Positions 11,401 through 19,626 of a DNA stretch of 64,000 nt are shown piece after piece. The stretch is from the NCBI RefSeq assembly GCF_041080625.1, contig NZ_CP163518.1, forward strand, positions 9,417,501 through 9,481,500, in the 5' to 3' direction. A program made the translations under genes and the position numbers. Numbering within the stretch: the first letter of the stretch is position 1; each line of letters opens with the position of its first letter. The DNA comes from Streptomyces sp. CG1. Lineage in GTDB: Bacteria > Actinomycetota > Actinomycetes > Streptomycetales > Streptomycetaceae. Below the pieces are notes generated by a model. That model was given only the letters and a program-made list of their open reading frames with translations, did no database searches and was not told the DNA's origin.

Positions 11401-11685
11401 ATGCGATGTTGGATATGCGGCTCCGCCCGGCTGAGCCCGGTCGGTGAGCTGACCTCGGGGGTGCAGCCGTTGGACCAGCTGCGGCTGAGATTCCGCCGTC
11501 CCGGCTTCTTCAAGCCCCGGCCGGAGTTCGAGGCCTCGAGGGCTCGTGCCTGCCGCGACTGCGGGGCCCTGTTCCCCTTCCTCACGGAGTACGACCGGCG
11601 GGAACTGGACGCGGCGGCGGACGACCTGATCGAGACCGAGGACGCCGCACCCCGCCACTACGGCCCGTCCGACAGCCCGGGTTAG
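11401..11685 (+). CDS. Small zinc-ribbon protein
   Basis: A 94-residue protein with two CxxC pairs, MRCWIC (Cys3, Cys6) and ACRDCG (Cys51, Cys54), that would bind one zinc. Between them is a basic stretch (LRLRFRRPGFFKPRPEFE), and a helical acidic tail follows (LTEYDRRELDAAADDLIETE). No enzymatic motif is present; a nucleic-acid or protein-binding zinc ribbon is possible. ATG 11401 follows immediately after a GC hairpin (11380-11399) with no clear ribosome site. It ends 10 bases before the acetyltransferase gene, so the two are likely co-transcribed. Confidence 0.7.
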   Translation: MRCWICGSARLSPVGELTSGVQPLDQLRLRFRRPGFFKPRPEFEASRARACRDCGALFPFLTEYDRRELDAAADDLIETEDAAPRHYGPSDSPG

Positions 11686-11695
11686 GGTCTGAGTC

Positions 11696-12181
11696 ATGCC
11701 CGCCGCCACCGCACTCGTGTTCCGTCCCGCGACCCGCGCCGACCTGCCGGCCGTCCTCGCCCTGCTGGCTGACGAGGAGAGGGTGGTGGACCCGGCGGGG
11801 GTCGAGGTGACGGAGGCGTACGAGCGGGCCTTCGCCGCCATCGAGGCGGACCCGCGCAACGAGATGCTGGTTCTCGTCAACGGCGACGACGACGGCGAGG
11901 GCGGCACCGGCACGGTCGTGGGCTGTCTGCAGGCGACGTACATCCCGGGGCTCGGCAAGGGCGGTGCCGAGCGGGCGCTGATCGAGGCGGTGCGGATCCG
12001 CGCGGACCGGCGCGATGGCGGACTCGGCCGGGCCCTGATGGAGCACGCCGTCTCCCGGGCCCGTGCCCGCGGCTGCGCGCTGGTCCAGCTCACCACTGAC
12101 AGGAGCCGCGCGGACGCGCACCGCTTCTACACCGCGCTGGGCTTCGCCCGCAGCCACGAGGGCTTCAAAATGGCTCTCTGA
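11696..12181 (+). CDS. GNAT-family N-acetyltransferase
   Basis: A 161-residue single-domain acetyl-CoA-dependent acyltransferase. The acetyl-CoA loop is ADRRDGGLGRALMEHAV (the Q/R-x-x-G-x-G/A motif), followed by the C-terminal ALVQLTTDRSRADAHRFY and TALGFARSHEGFKMAL, which are typical of GNAT folds. The N-terminal FRPATRADLPAVLALL is the usual first strand and helix. The substrate cannot be deduced. It sits 10 bases after the zinc-ribbon gene and 130 bases before the exported mannosidase, which has its own upstream region. Confidence 0.85.
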   Translation: MPAATALVFRPATRADLPAVLALLADEERVVDPAGVEVTEAYERAFAAIEADPRNEMLVLVNGDDDGEGGTGTVVGCLQATYIPGLGKGGAERALIEAVRIRADRRDGGLGRALMEHAVSRARARGCALVQLTTDRSRADAHRFYTALGFARSHEGFKMAL

Positions 12182-12310
12182 CGGGCCGTCACCAGCAGGG
12201 CACCGTCGCGCGCGACGCGTACGACGTGATGACCGTATCTTGCCCGGATTTGTGTCGTTCGACCTTCAGGATGCAGACAACGATGTCGAACCTGCGGGAG
12301 GTCATCCGAC

Positions 12311-14632
12311 ATGAGAGGGACCAGGCGCACGCGGCTGTGCCTTGCCGGGGTGATGGCAGCGTCCGCGCTGATCGCCACCCCTGCCGCTCCGGCCGCCGAG
12401 CGGACCGACGGCCACCTCACCGACCTGGTCAACCCCTTCATCGGGAGCCAGAACGAGGGCAACACCTTTCCCGGCGCGGCCGTGCCCTTCGGCATGGTGC
12501 AGCTCTCCCCGGACACCGGGCACATGACCGGCTACGACTACACGCAGAACCGGATCCGCGGTTTCTCCCTGGTCCATCTCTCGGGCGTCGGCTGCCGCCT
12601 CGGCGGCGACCTGCCCGTGCTGCCCACCACCGGTGATGTCACACAGACGGACTACACCAAGTACGCGGCCGGCTTCTCGCACCAGGGCGAGGCGGCGAGC
12701 CCCGGCTACTACCGGGTCGGCCTCTCCTCCGGCATCCGTGCCGAGCTGACCGCGACCGAACGCACCGGTGTGCAGCGCTACACCTTCCCCGCCACCGACA
12801 AGGCCAACGTCCTGCTGAACGCGGCCCAGTCGCTGCACAAGACGGTCTCCACCTCGGTCGAGATCGTGGACGACCACACCGTGCGCACCGCGATCACCGG
12901 GCGCGGCTTCTGCCGGGACACCGGCCCCTACACCGTCTACACGATCACCCGCTTCAGCCGGCCCTTCACCGCGTACGGCACCTGGAACGGACACGCCGTC
13001 ACCCCGGGCTCCCGCCGCGGACCCGGCGGCGCCTACGTCCGCTTCGACACCACCAAGGACCGTACGGTCGAGGCGACCACCGCGATGTCGTACGTCGACG
13101 CGCGCGGCGCGGCCGGAAACCTGGGCGCCGAGGGCGGCCGGTCCTTCGGCGCCGTACGCGAGCGGGCCCGCGAGGAGTGGGAGCAGCGGCTCGCCGACGT
13201 CCAGGTGCGGGGCGGCACGAGCACCCTGCGCCGGACCTTCTACTCCTCGCTGTACCGGTCCTTCCTCGCGCCGAACATCGGCGGCGACACCGACGGCCGC
13301 TACCTCGGCTGGGACCGCCGGATCCACCACGCGAACGGGTTCACGTACTACCAGAACTGGTCGCTGTGGGACACCTACCGCACCCAGGCCCAGCTCCTCG
13401 CGCTGCTCGCGCCGCACGAGGCGCGGGACATGGCGCGCTCGGTGGTGGCGATCGACGAGAACGGCGGCTGGCTGCCCAAGTGGGGCTACGGCCCGGTCGA
13501 GACGAACGTCATGAGCGGCGACCCGGTCACCCCGTTCCTGACGACGGCCTATCAGATGGGCCTGCTCAAGGGGTTCGAGGAGCGCGCCTACCGGGCGCTG
13601 AAGAAGAACGCCGACGGCGTCCCGCCCGCCGGCAATCCCGGCATCGGCCGGGAGGCCAACGCCGAGTACCTCGCGCACGGCTACGCCCCCTTCGTCCAGG
13701 ACCGGCCGTACGTCAAGATGGGCGACTCCGACTACCACCACGGCGCCTCCGTCACCCTGGAGTACGCGCTCGCCGACGGCATGCTGGCCCAGATGGCCCG
13801 CGGTCTCGGCCACCGGGCCGACGCCGGCCGTTACGCGGCCCGGGCGCAGAACTACCGGAACATCTTCGACCCGAGCACCGGCTTCTTCCGCGCCCGTGAC
13901 GCCTCCGGCGCCTTCACCGGCTCGGCCGACCCGACCCGGGGCACCGGCTTCCACGAGGGCACGGCCTGGCAGTACCAGTGGCTCGTGCCGCAGGACGTGC
14001 AGGGCATGGTCCGGCTCATCGGCGGCGAACGCGCGGCCAACGACCGGCTGGACTCCTTCTTCGCCTACGGCAAGCTGCTCGCCGACCCCGCGAGGACCGC
14101 CCGCGAGGCATGGGTGCACGGCAACGCGTACGCGTACTACAACGCCGACAAGTACAACCCGATGAACGAGCCCGACCTCATCGCGCCGTACACCTACCTC
14201 GCCACCGGGCAGCCGTGGAAGACCACCGACGTGGTGCACGCCGCCCTGACCCTCTTCACCGATGGGCCCACCGGCATCACGGGCAACGACGACCTCGGCA
14301 CGATGTCCGCCTGGAACGTGCTGTCGTCCATCGGCCTCTTCCCGATCCAGCCCGGCTACGACACCTGGGGCCTGTCCACGCCCGTCTTCGACCGCGTCGA
14401 CCTCGCCCTGGACCGCCGGTACTGGAGGGGCGGCCACCTGGCGATCACCGCACCCGGCACCTCCGCCACCGACCGCTACATCCAGTCCGTGCGCACCGAC
14501 CGAACCCAGCACGGGCAGACGTATCTGACGACGGGTGCGCTGCGCTCCCTGCGCTCGCTCGACTTCACGGTCGGCTCGCGCCCGTCTGAGTGGGGTACGT
14601 CACCCAAGGCGGCGCAACCCGTTCTCAAGTGA
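12311..14632 (+). CDS. Secreted GH92 alpha-mannosidase
   Basis: Calcium-dependent exo-alpha-mannosidase family; members remove alpha-1,2/1,3/1,6 or other mannose from high-mannose glycans. The 773-residue protein has a Sec-type signal (basic RRTRLCLAGVMAAS core, cleavage near PAAPAAE). The N-terminal beta domain starts LVNPFIGSQNEGNTFPGAAV, then GMVQLSPDTGHMTGYDY. The (alpha/alpha)6 catalytic domain contains YQNWSLWDTYRTQ, ENGGWLPKWGYG and the late GNDDLGTMSAWNVLSSIGLF block, whose Asp pair is catalytic in the family. GGGAGG precedes ATG 12311. It stands alone, 9 kb from the N-glycan locus, and would supply the outer trimming step. A strong hairpin follows at 14649-14675. Linkage specificity is unknown. 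Confidence 0.93.
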   Translation: MRGTRRTRLCLAGVMAASALIATPAAPAAERTDGHLTDLVNPFIGSQNEGNTFPGAAVPFGMVQLSPDTGHMTGYDYTQNRIRGFSLVHLSGVGCRLGGDLPVLPTTGDVTQTDYTKYAAGFSHQGEAASPGYYRVGLSSGIRAELTATERTGVQRYTFPATDKANVLLNAAQSLHKTVSTSVEIVDDHTVRTAITGRGFCRDTGPYTVYTITRFSRPFTAYGTWNGHAVTPGSRRGPGGAYVRFDTTKDRTVEATTAMSYVDARGAAGNLGAEGGRSFGAVRERAREEWEQRLADVQVRGGTSTLRRTFYSSLYRSFLAPNIGGDTDGRYLGWDRRIHHANGFTYYQNWSLWDTYRTQAQLLALLAPHEARDMARSVVAIDENGGWLPKWGYGPVETNVMSGDPVTPFLTTAYQMGLLKGFEERAYRALKKNADGVPPAGNPGIGREANAEYLAHGYAPFVQDRPYVKMGDSDYHHGASVTLEYALADGMLAQMARGLGHRADAGRYAARAQNYRNIFDPSTGFFRARDASGAFTGSADPTRGTGFHEGTAWQYQWLVPQDVQGMVRLIGGERAANDRLDSFFAYGKLLADPARTAREAWVHGNAYAYYNADKYNPMNEPDLIAPYTYLATGQPWKTTDVVHAALTLFTDGPTGITGNDDLGTMSAWNVLSSIGLFPIQPGYDTWGLSTPVFDRVDLALDRRYWRGGHLAITAPGTSATDRYIQSVRTDRTQHGQTYLTTGALRSLRSLDFTVGSRPSEWGTSPKAAQPVLK

Positions 14633-14648
14633 CCTCACGTATCCCTAG

Positions 14649-14675
14649 GTCCCGCCCCTTTTGCAGGGGCGGGAC
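14649..14675 (+). terminator. Intrinsic terminator after GH92 gene
   Basis: Perfect 10-base arms GTCCCGCCCC and GGGGCGGGAC enclose a 7-base loop TTTTGCA, 16 bases after the mannosidase stop. There is no long T run, which is usual for Streptomyces hairpin terminators. Confidence 0.85.
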
Positions 14676-14787
14676 TTAATCTGCTGTTAACTGAGCGTAG
14701 CCTGATCGTACTTGACCGTAATTGGGTCGCAGAGATTGACTGCGAGTGACTGCACATCCACCCGTCGTCGACGCGTGAGGCAAGCCC

Positions 14788-16119
14788 TTGACTTCCGACC
14801 TGCTCGCTCCACTCGACCTGGCGTTCTGGAACATCGAGTCCGACCGGCACCCCATGCACCTCGGCGCCCTCGGCGTCTTCGGCGCCCACTCGCCCACCGC
14901 CGGCGCCCATGCCGCCGACCTGCTGGCCGCCCGCGCCGCCGCCGTACCCGGGCTGCGCCTGCGCATCCGCGACGTGTGGCAGCCGCTCGCCTTCGGCAGC
15001 GCCGCCCGGGAGACCGACCCGGACTTCGACCCGCTGAACCATGTACGGCTGCACGCCCCGACCGCCGACTTCCACGCGGTCGCCGGCCGGCTCATGGAAC
15101 GCCCGCTGGAGCGCGGCCGGCCGCCGTGGGAGGCCCATGTGATGCCCGGCGAGGACGGGGTGTCCTTCGCCGTGCTGTTCAAGTTCCACCACGCCCTCGC
15201 CGACGGGCTGCGCGCGCTGAAACTCGCCGCCGGTGTCCTCGACCCGGTGGACCTGCCCGAGCGGGCGCCCCGCGCCATCGAGCCACCCCGCGGCCTCCTG
15301 TCCGACGTGCGCAAACTGCCGGGGCTCGTGCCCGGCCTGGTCAGGGGCGCGCTGTCCGACGTGGGCCGGGCCCTGGACATCGGTGCCTCGCTCGCCCGGT
15401 CCACCCTCGGCATGCGGACCGTCTCGGCGCTCACCGCGGCCCCGACCGGCACCCGCCGCACCGCCGGGGTCGTCGTCGACATCGACGATGTGCACCGGGT
15501 GCGCAAGACCGCCGGCGGCACCGTGAACGACGTGCTCATCGCCGTGGTCGCCGGTGCCCTGCGCCGCTGGCTGGAGGAGCGCGGCGACGGCAGCAAGGGG
15601 GTGGCGCCCCGTGCCCTCATCCCCGTCTCGCGGCGCCGGCCGCGTACCGCGCATCCGCAGGGCAACCGGCTCTCCGGCTATCTCATACGGCTGCCGGTGG
15701 ACGAGCCCGATCCGCTCGGCCGCCTCGGCTCCGTGCGCACCGCGATGGTCCGCAACAAGGACGCGGGGCCCAACCGGGGCGCCGGCGCCGTCGCGCTGCT
15801 CGCCGATCACGTCCCGGCCCTCGGTCACCGGCTCGGGGGGCCGCTGGTCGGCCAGGCGGCCCGGCTGTGGTTCGACATCCTCGTCACCAGCGTGCCGTTG
15901 CCGGGTCTGGGGCTGCGGCTGGGCGGACACGAGCTGAAAGAGGTCTATCCGCTCGCCCCGCTCGCGCCGGGGCAGGCGCTGGCGGTCGCGATCTCGACGT
16001 ATCGCGGCCGCGTGCACTACGGGCTCGTCGCCGACGCGCAGGCCGTCCCGGACCTCGACCGGTTCGCGTACGCGGTGTCGGCCGAGGTCGAGACGTTGCT
16101 GTCGCTCTGCGATGCCTGA
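14788..16119 (+). CDS. Wax ester synthase / diacylglycerol acyltransferase (WS/DGAT)
   Basis: Transfers an acyl group from acyl-CoA to diacylglycerol or a fatty alcohol, making storage triacylglycerol or wax ester at the membrane or lipid-droplet surface. The 443-residue protein has the catalytic HHALADG motif (His134, His135, Asp139), the N-terminal LAPLDLAFWNIESDRHPMHL, PPWEAHVM just ahead of the active site, and the C-terminal conserved LVTSVPLPG and PLAPLAPGQALAVAISTY blocks. The start is TTG 14788: GTGAGG sits about 8 bases upstream, and no ATG or GTG is available in frame before LLAPLDLAFW. It is a single gene with 155 bases upstream, including the GH92 terminator. Confidence 0.9.
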   Translation: MTSDLLAPLDLAFWNIESDRHPMHLGALGVFGAHSPTAGAHAADLLAARAAAVPGLRLRIRDVWQPLAFGSAARETDPDFDPLNHVRLHAPTADFHAVAGRLMERPLERGRPPWEAHVMPGEDGVSFAVLFKFHHALADGLRALKLAAGVLDPVDLPERAPRAIEPPRGLLSDVRKLPGLVPGLVRGALSDVGRALDIGASLARSTLGMRTVSALTAAPTGTRRTAGVVVDIDDVHRVRKTAGGTVNDVLIAVVAGALRRWLEERGDGSKGVAPRALIPVSRRRPRTAHPQGNRLSGYLIRLPVDEPDPLGRLGSVRTAMVRNKDAGPNRGAGAVALLADHVPALGHRLGGPLVGQAARLWFDILVTSVPLPGLGLRLGGHELKEVYPLAPLAPGQALAVAISTYRGRVHYGLVADAQAVPDLDRFAYAVSAEVETLLSLCDA

Positions 16120-16323
16120 GGGTTCCACCCGTACCGTCCGTGCGACGTTCGTGGCCGGGTGCGGGTGGCCCCGTGGGGCGGATTCGCCGTCGGCGGCCTG
16201 CGGGTGTCCGTTGATCGTCCCGTGAGCGGTTTGGTCCCAGGCCCCTGCGCTTCGTAAAATGCCCCGTTCGAATGCGGGCGCGAGTCGGAGCGCTGCGCGG
16301 GTGATCAGGGAAGCGGCAGCGCG

Positions 16324-17817
16324 ATGACGGTGACAGAGGACGGCTCCACGGCCATGGACGAGGTGGTCTACGGGCCGGGTATCGACCCCGAGCGCCTGGC
16401 CGTCTGCCTCGGCGTGCTCGAGGAACTCGACAAGCTGGAGGTCGACCACCCGGACGCCATCGCGGTGCGCCGGGCCACCGCCGGCATCTACCGCACGGTC
16501 AAGCAGCGCCGCCGCCAGGAGCGCCGGGCCGCCAAGACCGCGCACGACCGGTCCGTCACCGAGGCCACCGCGACCGGCTCCGCCGAGCGCATCGACGACG
16601 AGACCGAGGGCCTGCTGCCCTCCTCCAAGGTCGAGGAGGGCAGGATCGCGGGCATACTCCAGCGCCCGCGCTCCTGCTACACCTGCAAGGGCCGCTATGT
16701 CGAGGTCGACTACTTCTACCACCAGCTCTGTCCGGACTGCGCCCGCACGAACCGGGCCAAGCGCGACGCCCGCGCCGACCTCACCGGCAAGCGCGCCCTG
16801 CTCACCGGCGGCCGCGCCAAGATTGGCATGTACATCGCGCTGCGGCTGCTGCGCGACGGCGCGCACACCACGATCACCACGCGCTTCCCGAAGGACGCCA
16901 TCCGCCGGTTCAAGGCGATGGAGGACTCGGCGGACTGGATCCATCGGCTGGAGGTCGTCGGCATCGACCTGCGCGACCCCGCGCAGGCCGTCGCCCTGGC
17001 CGAGCAGGTCACCGAGGCGGGACCGCTCGACATCCTGATCAACAACGCGACGCAGACCGTACGCCGCCTGCCCAGCGCCTACGCGGCCCTGGTCGAGGGC
17101 GAGACCGCCCCGCTGCCCGCCGGTGAACTCCCCGCCCACCACGTCATCGGCGCCTTCAACTCCGGCGCCGTCGACGGCATCGCCGCGCTGCCCCTCGGCA
17201 CCAGCGGCCTCGACGCGCAGAAGGTCGCCGACCTCGCCCTCGTCGCGGGCAACGCCAGCGTCGCCCGGCACATCGAGGGCACCGCCATCGACGCCGGGGG
17301 CCTCGTCCCCGACGTCGTCGACAGCAACACCTGGGTGCAGACCATCGACCAGATCTCGCCGGTCGAACTGCTCGAGACCCAGCTGTGCAACTACACGTCG
17401 CCCTTCATCCTGATCAGCGCCCTGCGCCCGGCCATGGCCGACGCCGCGAAGAAGGCGGCCAGCGGACGTGCGTACGTCGTCAACGTCTCGGCGATGGAAG
17501 GGGTCTTCGGCCGCGGCTACAAGGGCGCCGGGCACCCGAACACCAACGCCGCGAAGGCCGCCATGAACATGGTCACGCGGACCAGTGCCCAGGAGATGTT
17601 CGACGCGGACGGCATCCTCATGACCTCGGTGGACACCGGCTGGATCACCGACGAGCGCCCGCACTACGACAAGCTGCGCCTCGCCGAGGCCGGCTTCCAT
17701 GCGCCCCTCGACCTGGTCGACGGCGCCGCCCGCGTCTACGACCCGATCGTCCGCGGCGAGGCGGGCGAGGATCTGTACGGCGTCTTCATGAAGGACTACG
17801 CGCCCGGCAAGTGGTGA
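16324..17817 (+). CDS. SDR-fold oxidoreductase with N-terminal zinc-knuckle domain
   Basis: A 497-residue protein. Residues about 1-100 are a charged helical region, then a four-cysteine knuckle SCYTCKGRYVEVDYF with CPDCA. From about 155 there is a short-chain dehydrogenase Rossmann fold: GKRALLTGGRAKIGMYIAL, DLRDPAQAVAL, LDILINNATQTVRRLP, the catalytic-type serine in VVNVSAMEG (Ser389), and a lysine at 411. The residue four before that lysine, where SDRs have the catalytic Tyr, is Thr407 (HPNTNAAK), and the Ser-Lys spacing is longer than usual. Large insertions (around 240-340) enlarge the fold. Similar long SDR proteins exist in actinomycetes; the substrate is unknown. Catalysis may differ from the standard mechanism or be lost. 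Confidence 0.8.
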   Translation: MTVTEDGSTAMDEVVYGPGIDPERLAVCLGVLEELDKLEVDHPDAIAVRRATAGIYRTVKQRRRQERRAAKTAHDRSVTEATATGSAERIDDETEGLLPSSKVEEGRIAGILQRPRSCYTCKGRYVEVDYFYHQLCPDCARTNRAKRDARADLTGKRALLTGGRAKIGMYIALRLLRDGAHTTITTRFPKDAIRRFKAMEDSADWIHRLEVVGIDLRDPAQAVALAEQVTEAGPLDILINNATQTVRRLPSAYAALVEGETAPLPAGELPAHHVIGAFNSGAVDGIAALPLGTSGLDAQKVADLALVAGNASVARHIEGTAIDAGGLVPDVVDSNTWVQTIDQISPVELLETQLCNYTSPFILISALRPAMADAAKKAASGRAYVVNVSAMEGVFGRGYKGAGHPNTNAAKAAMNMVTRTSAQEMFDADGILMTSVDTGWITDERPHYDKLRLAEAGFHAPLDLVDGAARVYDPIVRGEAGEDLYGVFMKDYAPGKW

Positions 17818-17951
17818 TCCCGCCGCTGCCCCCGGCTGTTCCGGTGGCGTTCCCCATGGTGGTGATCCATCGAGCAGACCCCAGCGGGACTGTGGGCCCC
17901 TCGGGGCCATCGCGTAGCCGCCTCGGTCTCGGGCACTCCGCGCCGACGGCT

Positions 17952-17970
17952 GGCTGACGGTCCGTCAGCC
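17952..17970. terminator. Bidirectional hairpin between convergent genes
   Basis: GGCTGACGGTCCGTCAGCC is a perfect palindrome of 9-base arms around one T. It lies between the stops of the SDR gene (17817) and the HD-like gene (18088), so it can terminate both. Confidence 0.65.
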
Positions 17971-17983
17971 GGTCCGGGGCCGG

Positions 17984-18100
17984 ACGCCTCGGGTGTCACC
18001 CGGTCGTGAGTCACCCCGGTCGCGCGCCCTGGGCGTCACCCGGACATCAGCCACCCGGAGCCGCACGCCCCGGCTGTCACCCGGACGTCAGTCGACGGCG
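17984..18100. repeat. Degenerate 40-base tandem repeat, about three copies
   Basis: Units start at 17984, 18024 and 18065. Each begins with a CGCCYYGGG-like segment followed by the shared core GTCACCCGG, and the second and third continue ACATCAG / ACGTCAG. The third copy runs into the 3' end of the HD-like gene, so its last codons derive from the repeat. Confidence 0.6.
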
Positions 18101-18492
18101 CCGAGCCGTGAATGGCGGGCCGCCACCAGCTCCAGCACCGTGCGCCAGTCCTCCAGGACGCCCGCGTCGAAGCCCGCCGTACGGCTCTCCTCATCCGCCT
18201 GGCGCAGCCGCAGCACATCGTCGTCGGCGGGGCCGGTGAGGTCGCCGTACCCGCGCACCAGGTGGAACACCCGCTCCCCGAGCAGAGCGCGCACCGCCTC
18301 GGCCGCGCCGAGCGCCCGGCCCGGCTCGTCGCCCGGGCTCAGCACCGGTCCTATGCCGCGCACCAGCCCCGCGACCTGGAGCTCCTTGTCGGCGGGGCGC
18401 CTGCGGCGCAGCAGCGCGGCGGTTCTCAGCGCGTGCTGGTGCCGGCCGGCGTACAGCAGATCCATCAGCTCCTCGACGCTGCGCAGCTCCAT
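18088..18492 (-). CDS. Degenerate HD-domain-like small protein
   Basis: A 134-residue cytosolic protein. The order of segments (RSVEELMDLLYAG, then HALRTAALLRRRRPADKELQ, then VAGLVRGIGPVL, then a C-terminal helix with ESRTAGFDAGVLEDWRTVLE) resembles small predicted HD phosphohydrolases. However, the metal-binding HD of the usual LLHDIGH is replaced by RG (LVRGIG), and the downstream histidine-rich helix reads VFHLVRGYGDLT. It is therefore unlikely to be a metal hydrolase and may be a structural or regulatory relative. ATG 18492 has GGAAGGA eight bases upstream. The gene converges on the SDR gene, and its last codons overlap a tandem repeat. Confidence 0.65.
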   Translation of the reverse strand: MELRSVEELMDLLYAGRHQHALRTAALLRRRRPADKELQVAGLVRGIGPVLSPGDEPGRALGAAEAVRALLGERVFHLVRGYGDLTGPADDDVLRLRQADEESRTAGFDAGVLEDWRTVLELVAARHSRLGAVD

Positions 18493-18528
18493 GCGTCAGT
18501 CCTTCCGCGAGACAGCCGTTGCAGCACA

Positions 18529-18582
18529 TCAGCAGATCATGGCGAGCTTGCGGTCGGGCCAACGGCACTTGAACTGAGCCAT
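18529..18582 (-). CDS. Possible 17-residue leader peptide ahead of the HD-like gene
   Basis: An ATG-to-TGA frame encodes MAQFKCRWPDRKLAMIC, starting 90 bases before the HD-like gene and stopping 36 bases before it, on the same strand. Most codons are GC-ended. No good ribosome site is visible before its ATG, and such short frames arise by chance, so this is tentative. A conserved leader with two cysteines could act as a translated upstream peptide. Confidence 0.2.
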   Translation of the reverse strand: MAQFKCRWPDRKLAMIC

Positions 18583-18899
18583 GTGTAGGCCGAGTGGGTG
18601 AATCGCTCAGACCGTCGGGTGAGCAGCTCATGGCAAATAGCCGCATATTGAGAGGTATTCGGGGTCAAACGACTTCGTATAGTTACACCTTGTTTTCACT
18701 CCCGATCGAGCGCGCACCCGCTCATTTGGGTAATCTGGAGGGACGGGCAGCAGGACCGGGTCCCACCCAGACCCAACGTCCGTGCCGGCGCAACCGCGTC
18801 CGAACTGGACTTGCAACCAGAACCCGAGCGGGCGTCGAGTGCCGAAACGCAGGCTGTCCGGCATGCCCTCGAGGGTGACCGACACATAAGGAGTGCGCG
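18583..18899 (+). other. Intergenic region upstream of the 57-residue protein
   Basis: A 317-base stretch, locally AT-richer than its surroundings around 18640-18700. It holds a TATAGT hexamer near 18679 that could be a -10 element, a small GGGTC/GACCC hairpin near 18766-18782, and a strong AAGGAG site just before GTG 18900. A frame without a convincing start runs through it and stops at TGA 18901-18903, overlapping the downstream GTG. Its third-position GC is too low for a confident gene call. Confidence 0.4.
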
Positions 18900-19073
18900 G
18901 TGACACCGGACAAGACGAATCGCGAACAGCGCCCCAAGGAACGCACGGAGCGCGTGGGCCGGCGGCCCGGAGAACTCGGCAGCCTCGATGTCTGGGCCCG
19001 ATCCGCCCCGATCCGCCTCGCGGGCTACGAGGACGACCTCGCCGAACCCCACATCCTGCCCAGCGTGGACTGA
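18900..19073 (+). CDS. Small conserved-looking actinomycete protein, 57 residues
   Basis: GTG 18900 to TGA 19073 encodes a strongly charged N-terminal half (TPDKTNREQRPKERTERVGR) and a compact C-terminal half (GELGSLDVWARSAPIRLAGY then EDDLAEPHILPSVD). Codon use is fully Streptomyces-like, and AAGGAG lies seven bases upstream, so I regard it as a real gene despite its size. It has no signal, membrane helix or cysteine. The acidic C-terminal tail EDDLAEPHILPSVD looks like a recognition peptide. Function unknown. It is upstream of an acetyltransferase with a 61-base gap, and may be co-transcribed with it. Confidence 0.7.
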   Translation: MTPDKTNREQRPKERTERVGRRPGELGSLDVWARSAPIRLAGYEDDLAEPHILPSVD

Positions 19074-19134
19074 CCTCGGGGCCGGACCTTCGCGATCGCC
19101 GCACGCATGGGCGTGACCTGACAGACTCACGCCC

Positions 19135-19620
19135 ATGTTGATCAGAGAAGCCGTGGCCGACGACTGGCCGCGGATATGGCCTTTCTGGCACCGGATCGTC
19201 GCCGCCGCCGAAACCTACGCCTGGGACCCGGACATCTCCGAGGACGACGCCCGCGCACTCTGGATGAACCCCGCCAAGCGGGTCTATGTCGCCGAGGACG
19301 CCGCCGGACGCGTGGTCGGCTCGGCCTATCTCACCCCGAACTACGGCGGCCCCGCCGCCCGCGTGGCCAATGCCGGCTTCATGGTCGACCCCGACTGCGC
19401 CGGCCAGGGCATCGGCCGCGCCCTCGCCGAACACGTCCTGGCCGAGGCCAGGGCCCACGGCTACCGCGCGATGGTCTTCAACGCCGTGGTCGAGACCAAT
19501 CCCGCGGTCGCCCTGTGGACCTCCCTCGGCTTCACCGTCCTCGCCACGATCCCGGAGGCCTACGACCATCCCCGCCACGGCAGGGTGGGACTCCACATCA
19601 TGTACCGGGCGCTCCCCTAG
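19135..19620 (+). CDS. GNAT-family N-acetyltransferase (phosphinothricin-acetyltransferase-like)
   Basis: A 161-residue acetyl-CoA-dependent enzyme. IREAVADDWPRIWPFWHRIV is the usual first strand-helix. Acetyl-CoA binds at NAGFMVDPDCAGQGIGRALA (Q-x-x-G-x-A motif), and the C-terminal NPAVALWTSLGFTVLATIPE and LHIMYRAL match the L-amino-acid / phosphinothricin acyltransferase branch. The EDAAGRVVGSAYL strand is typical. It acts in the cytosol; the substrate is unproven. Its stop lies 7 bases from the convergent amidase stop. Confidence 0.88.
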   Translation: MLIREAVADDWPRIWPFWHRIVAAAETYAWDPDISEDDARALWMNPAKRVYVAEDAAGRVVGSAYLTPNYGGPAARVANAGFMVDPDCAGQGIGRALAEHVLAEARAHGYRAMVFNAVVETNPAVALWTSLGFTVLATIPEAYDHPRHGRVGLHIMYRALP

Positions 19621-19626
19621 GCGGGC

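Noticed and set aside
14635..17910. 1091-codon minus-strand open frame
   Set aside because: Antisense shadow of the WS/DGAT and SDR genes, with no recognisable domain.
18660..18903. Open frame ending in TGA that overlaps GTG 18900
   Set aside because: No convincing start codon, and third-position GC is too low for this genome; kept only as a note in the intergenic entry.
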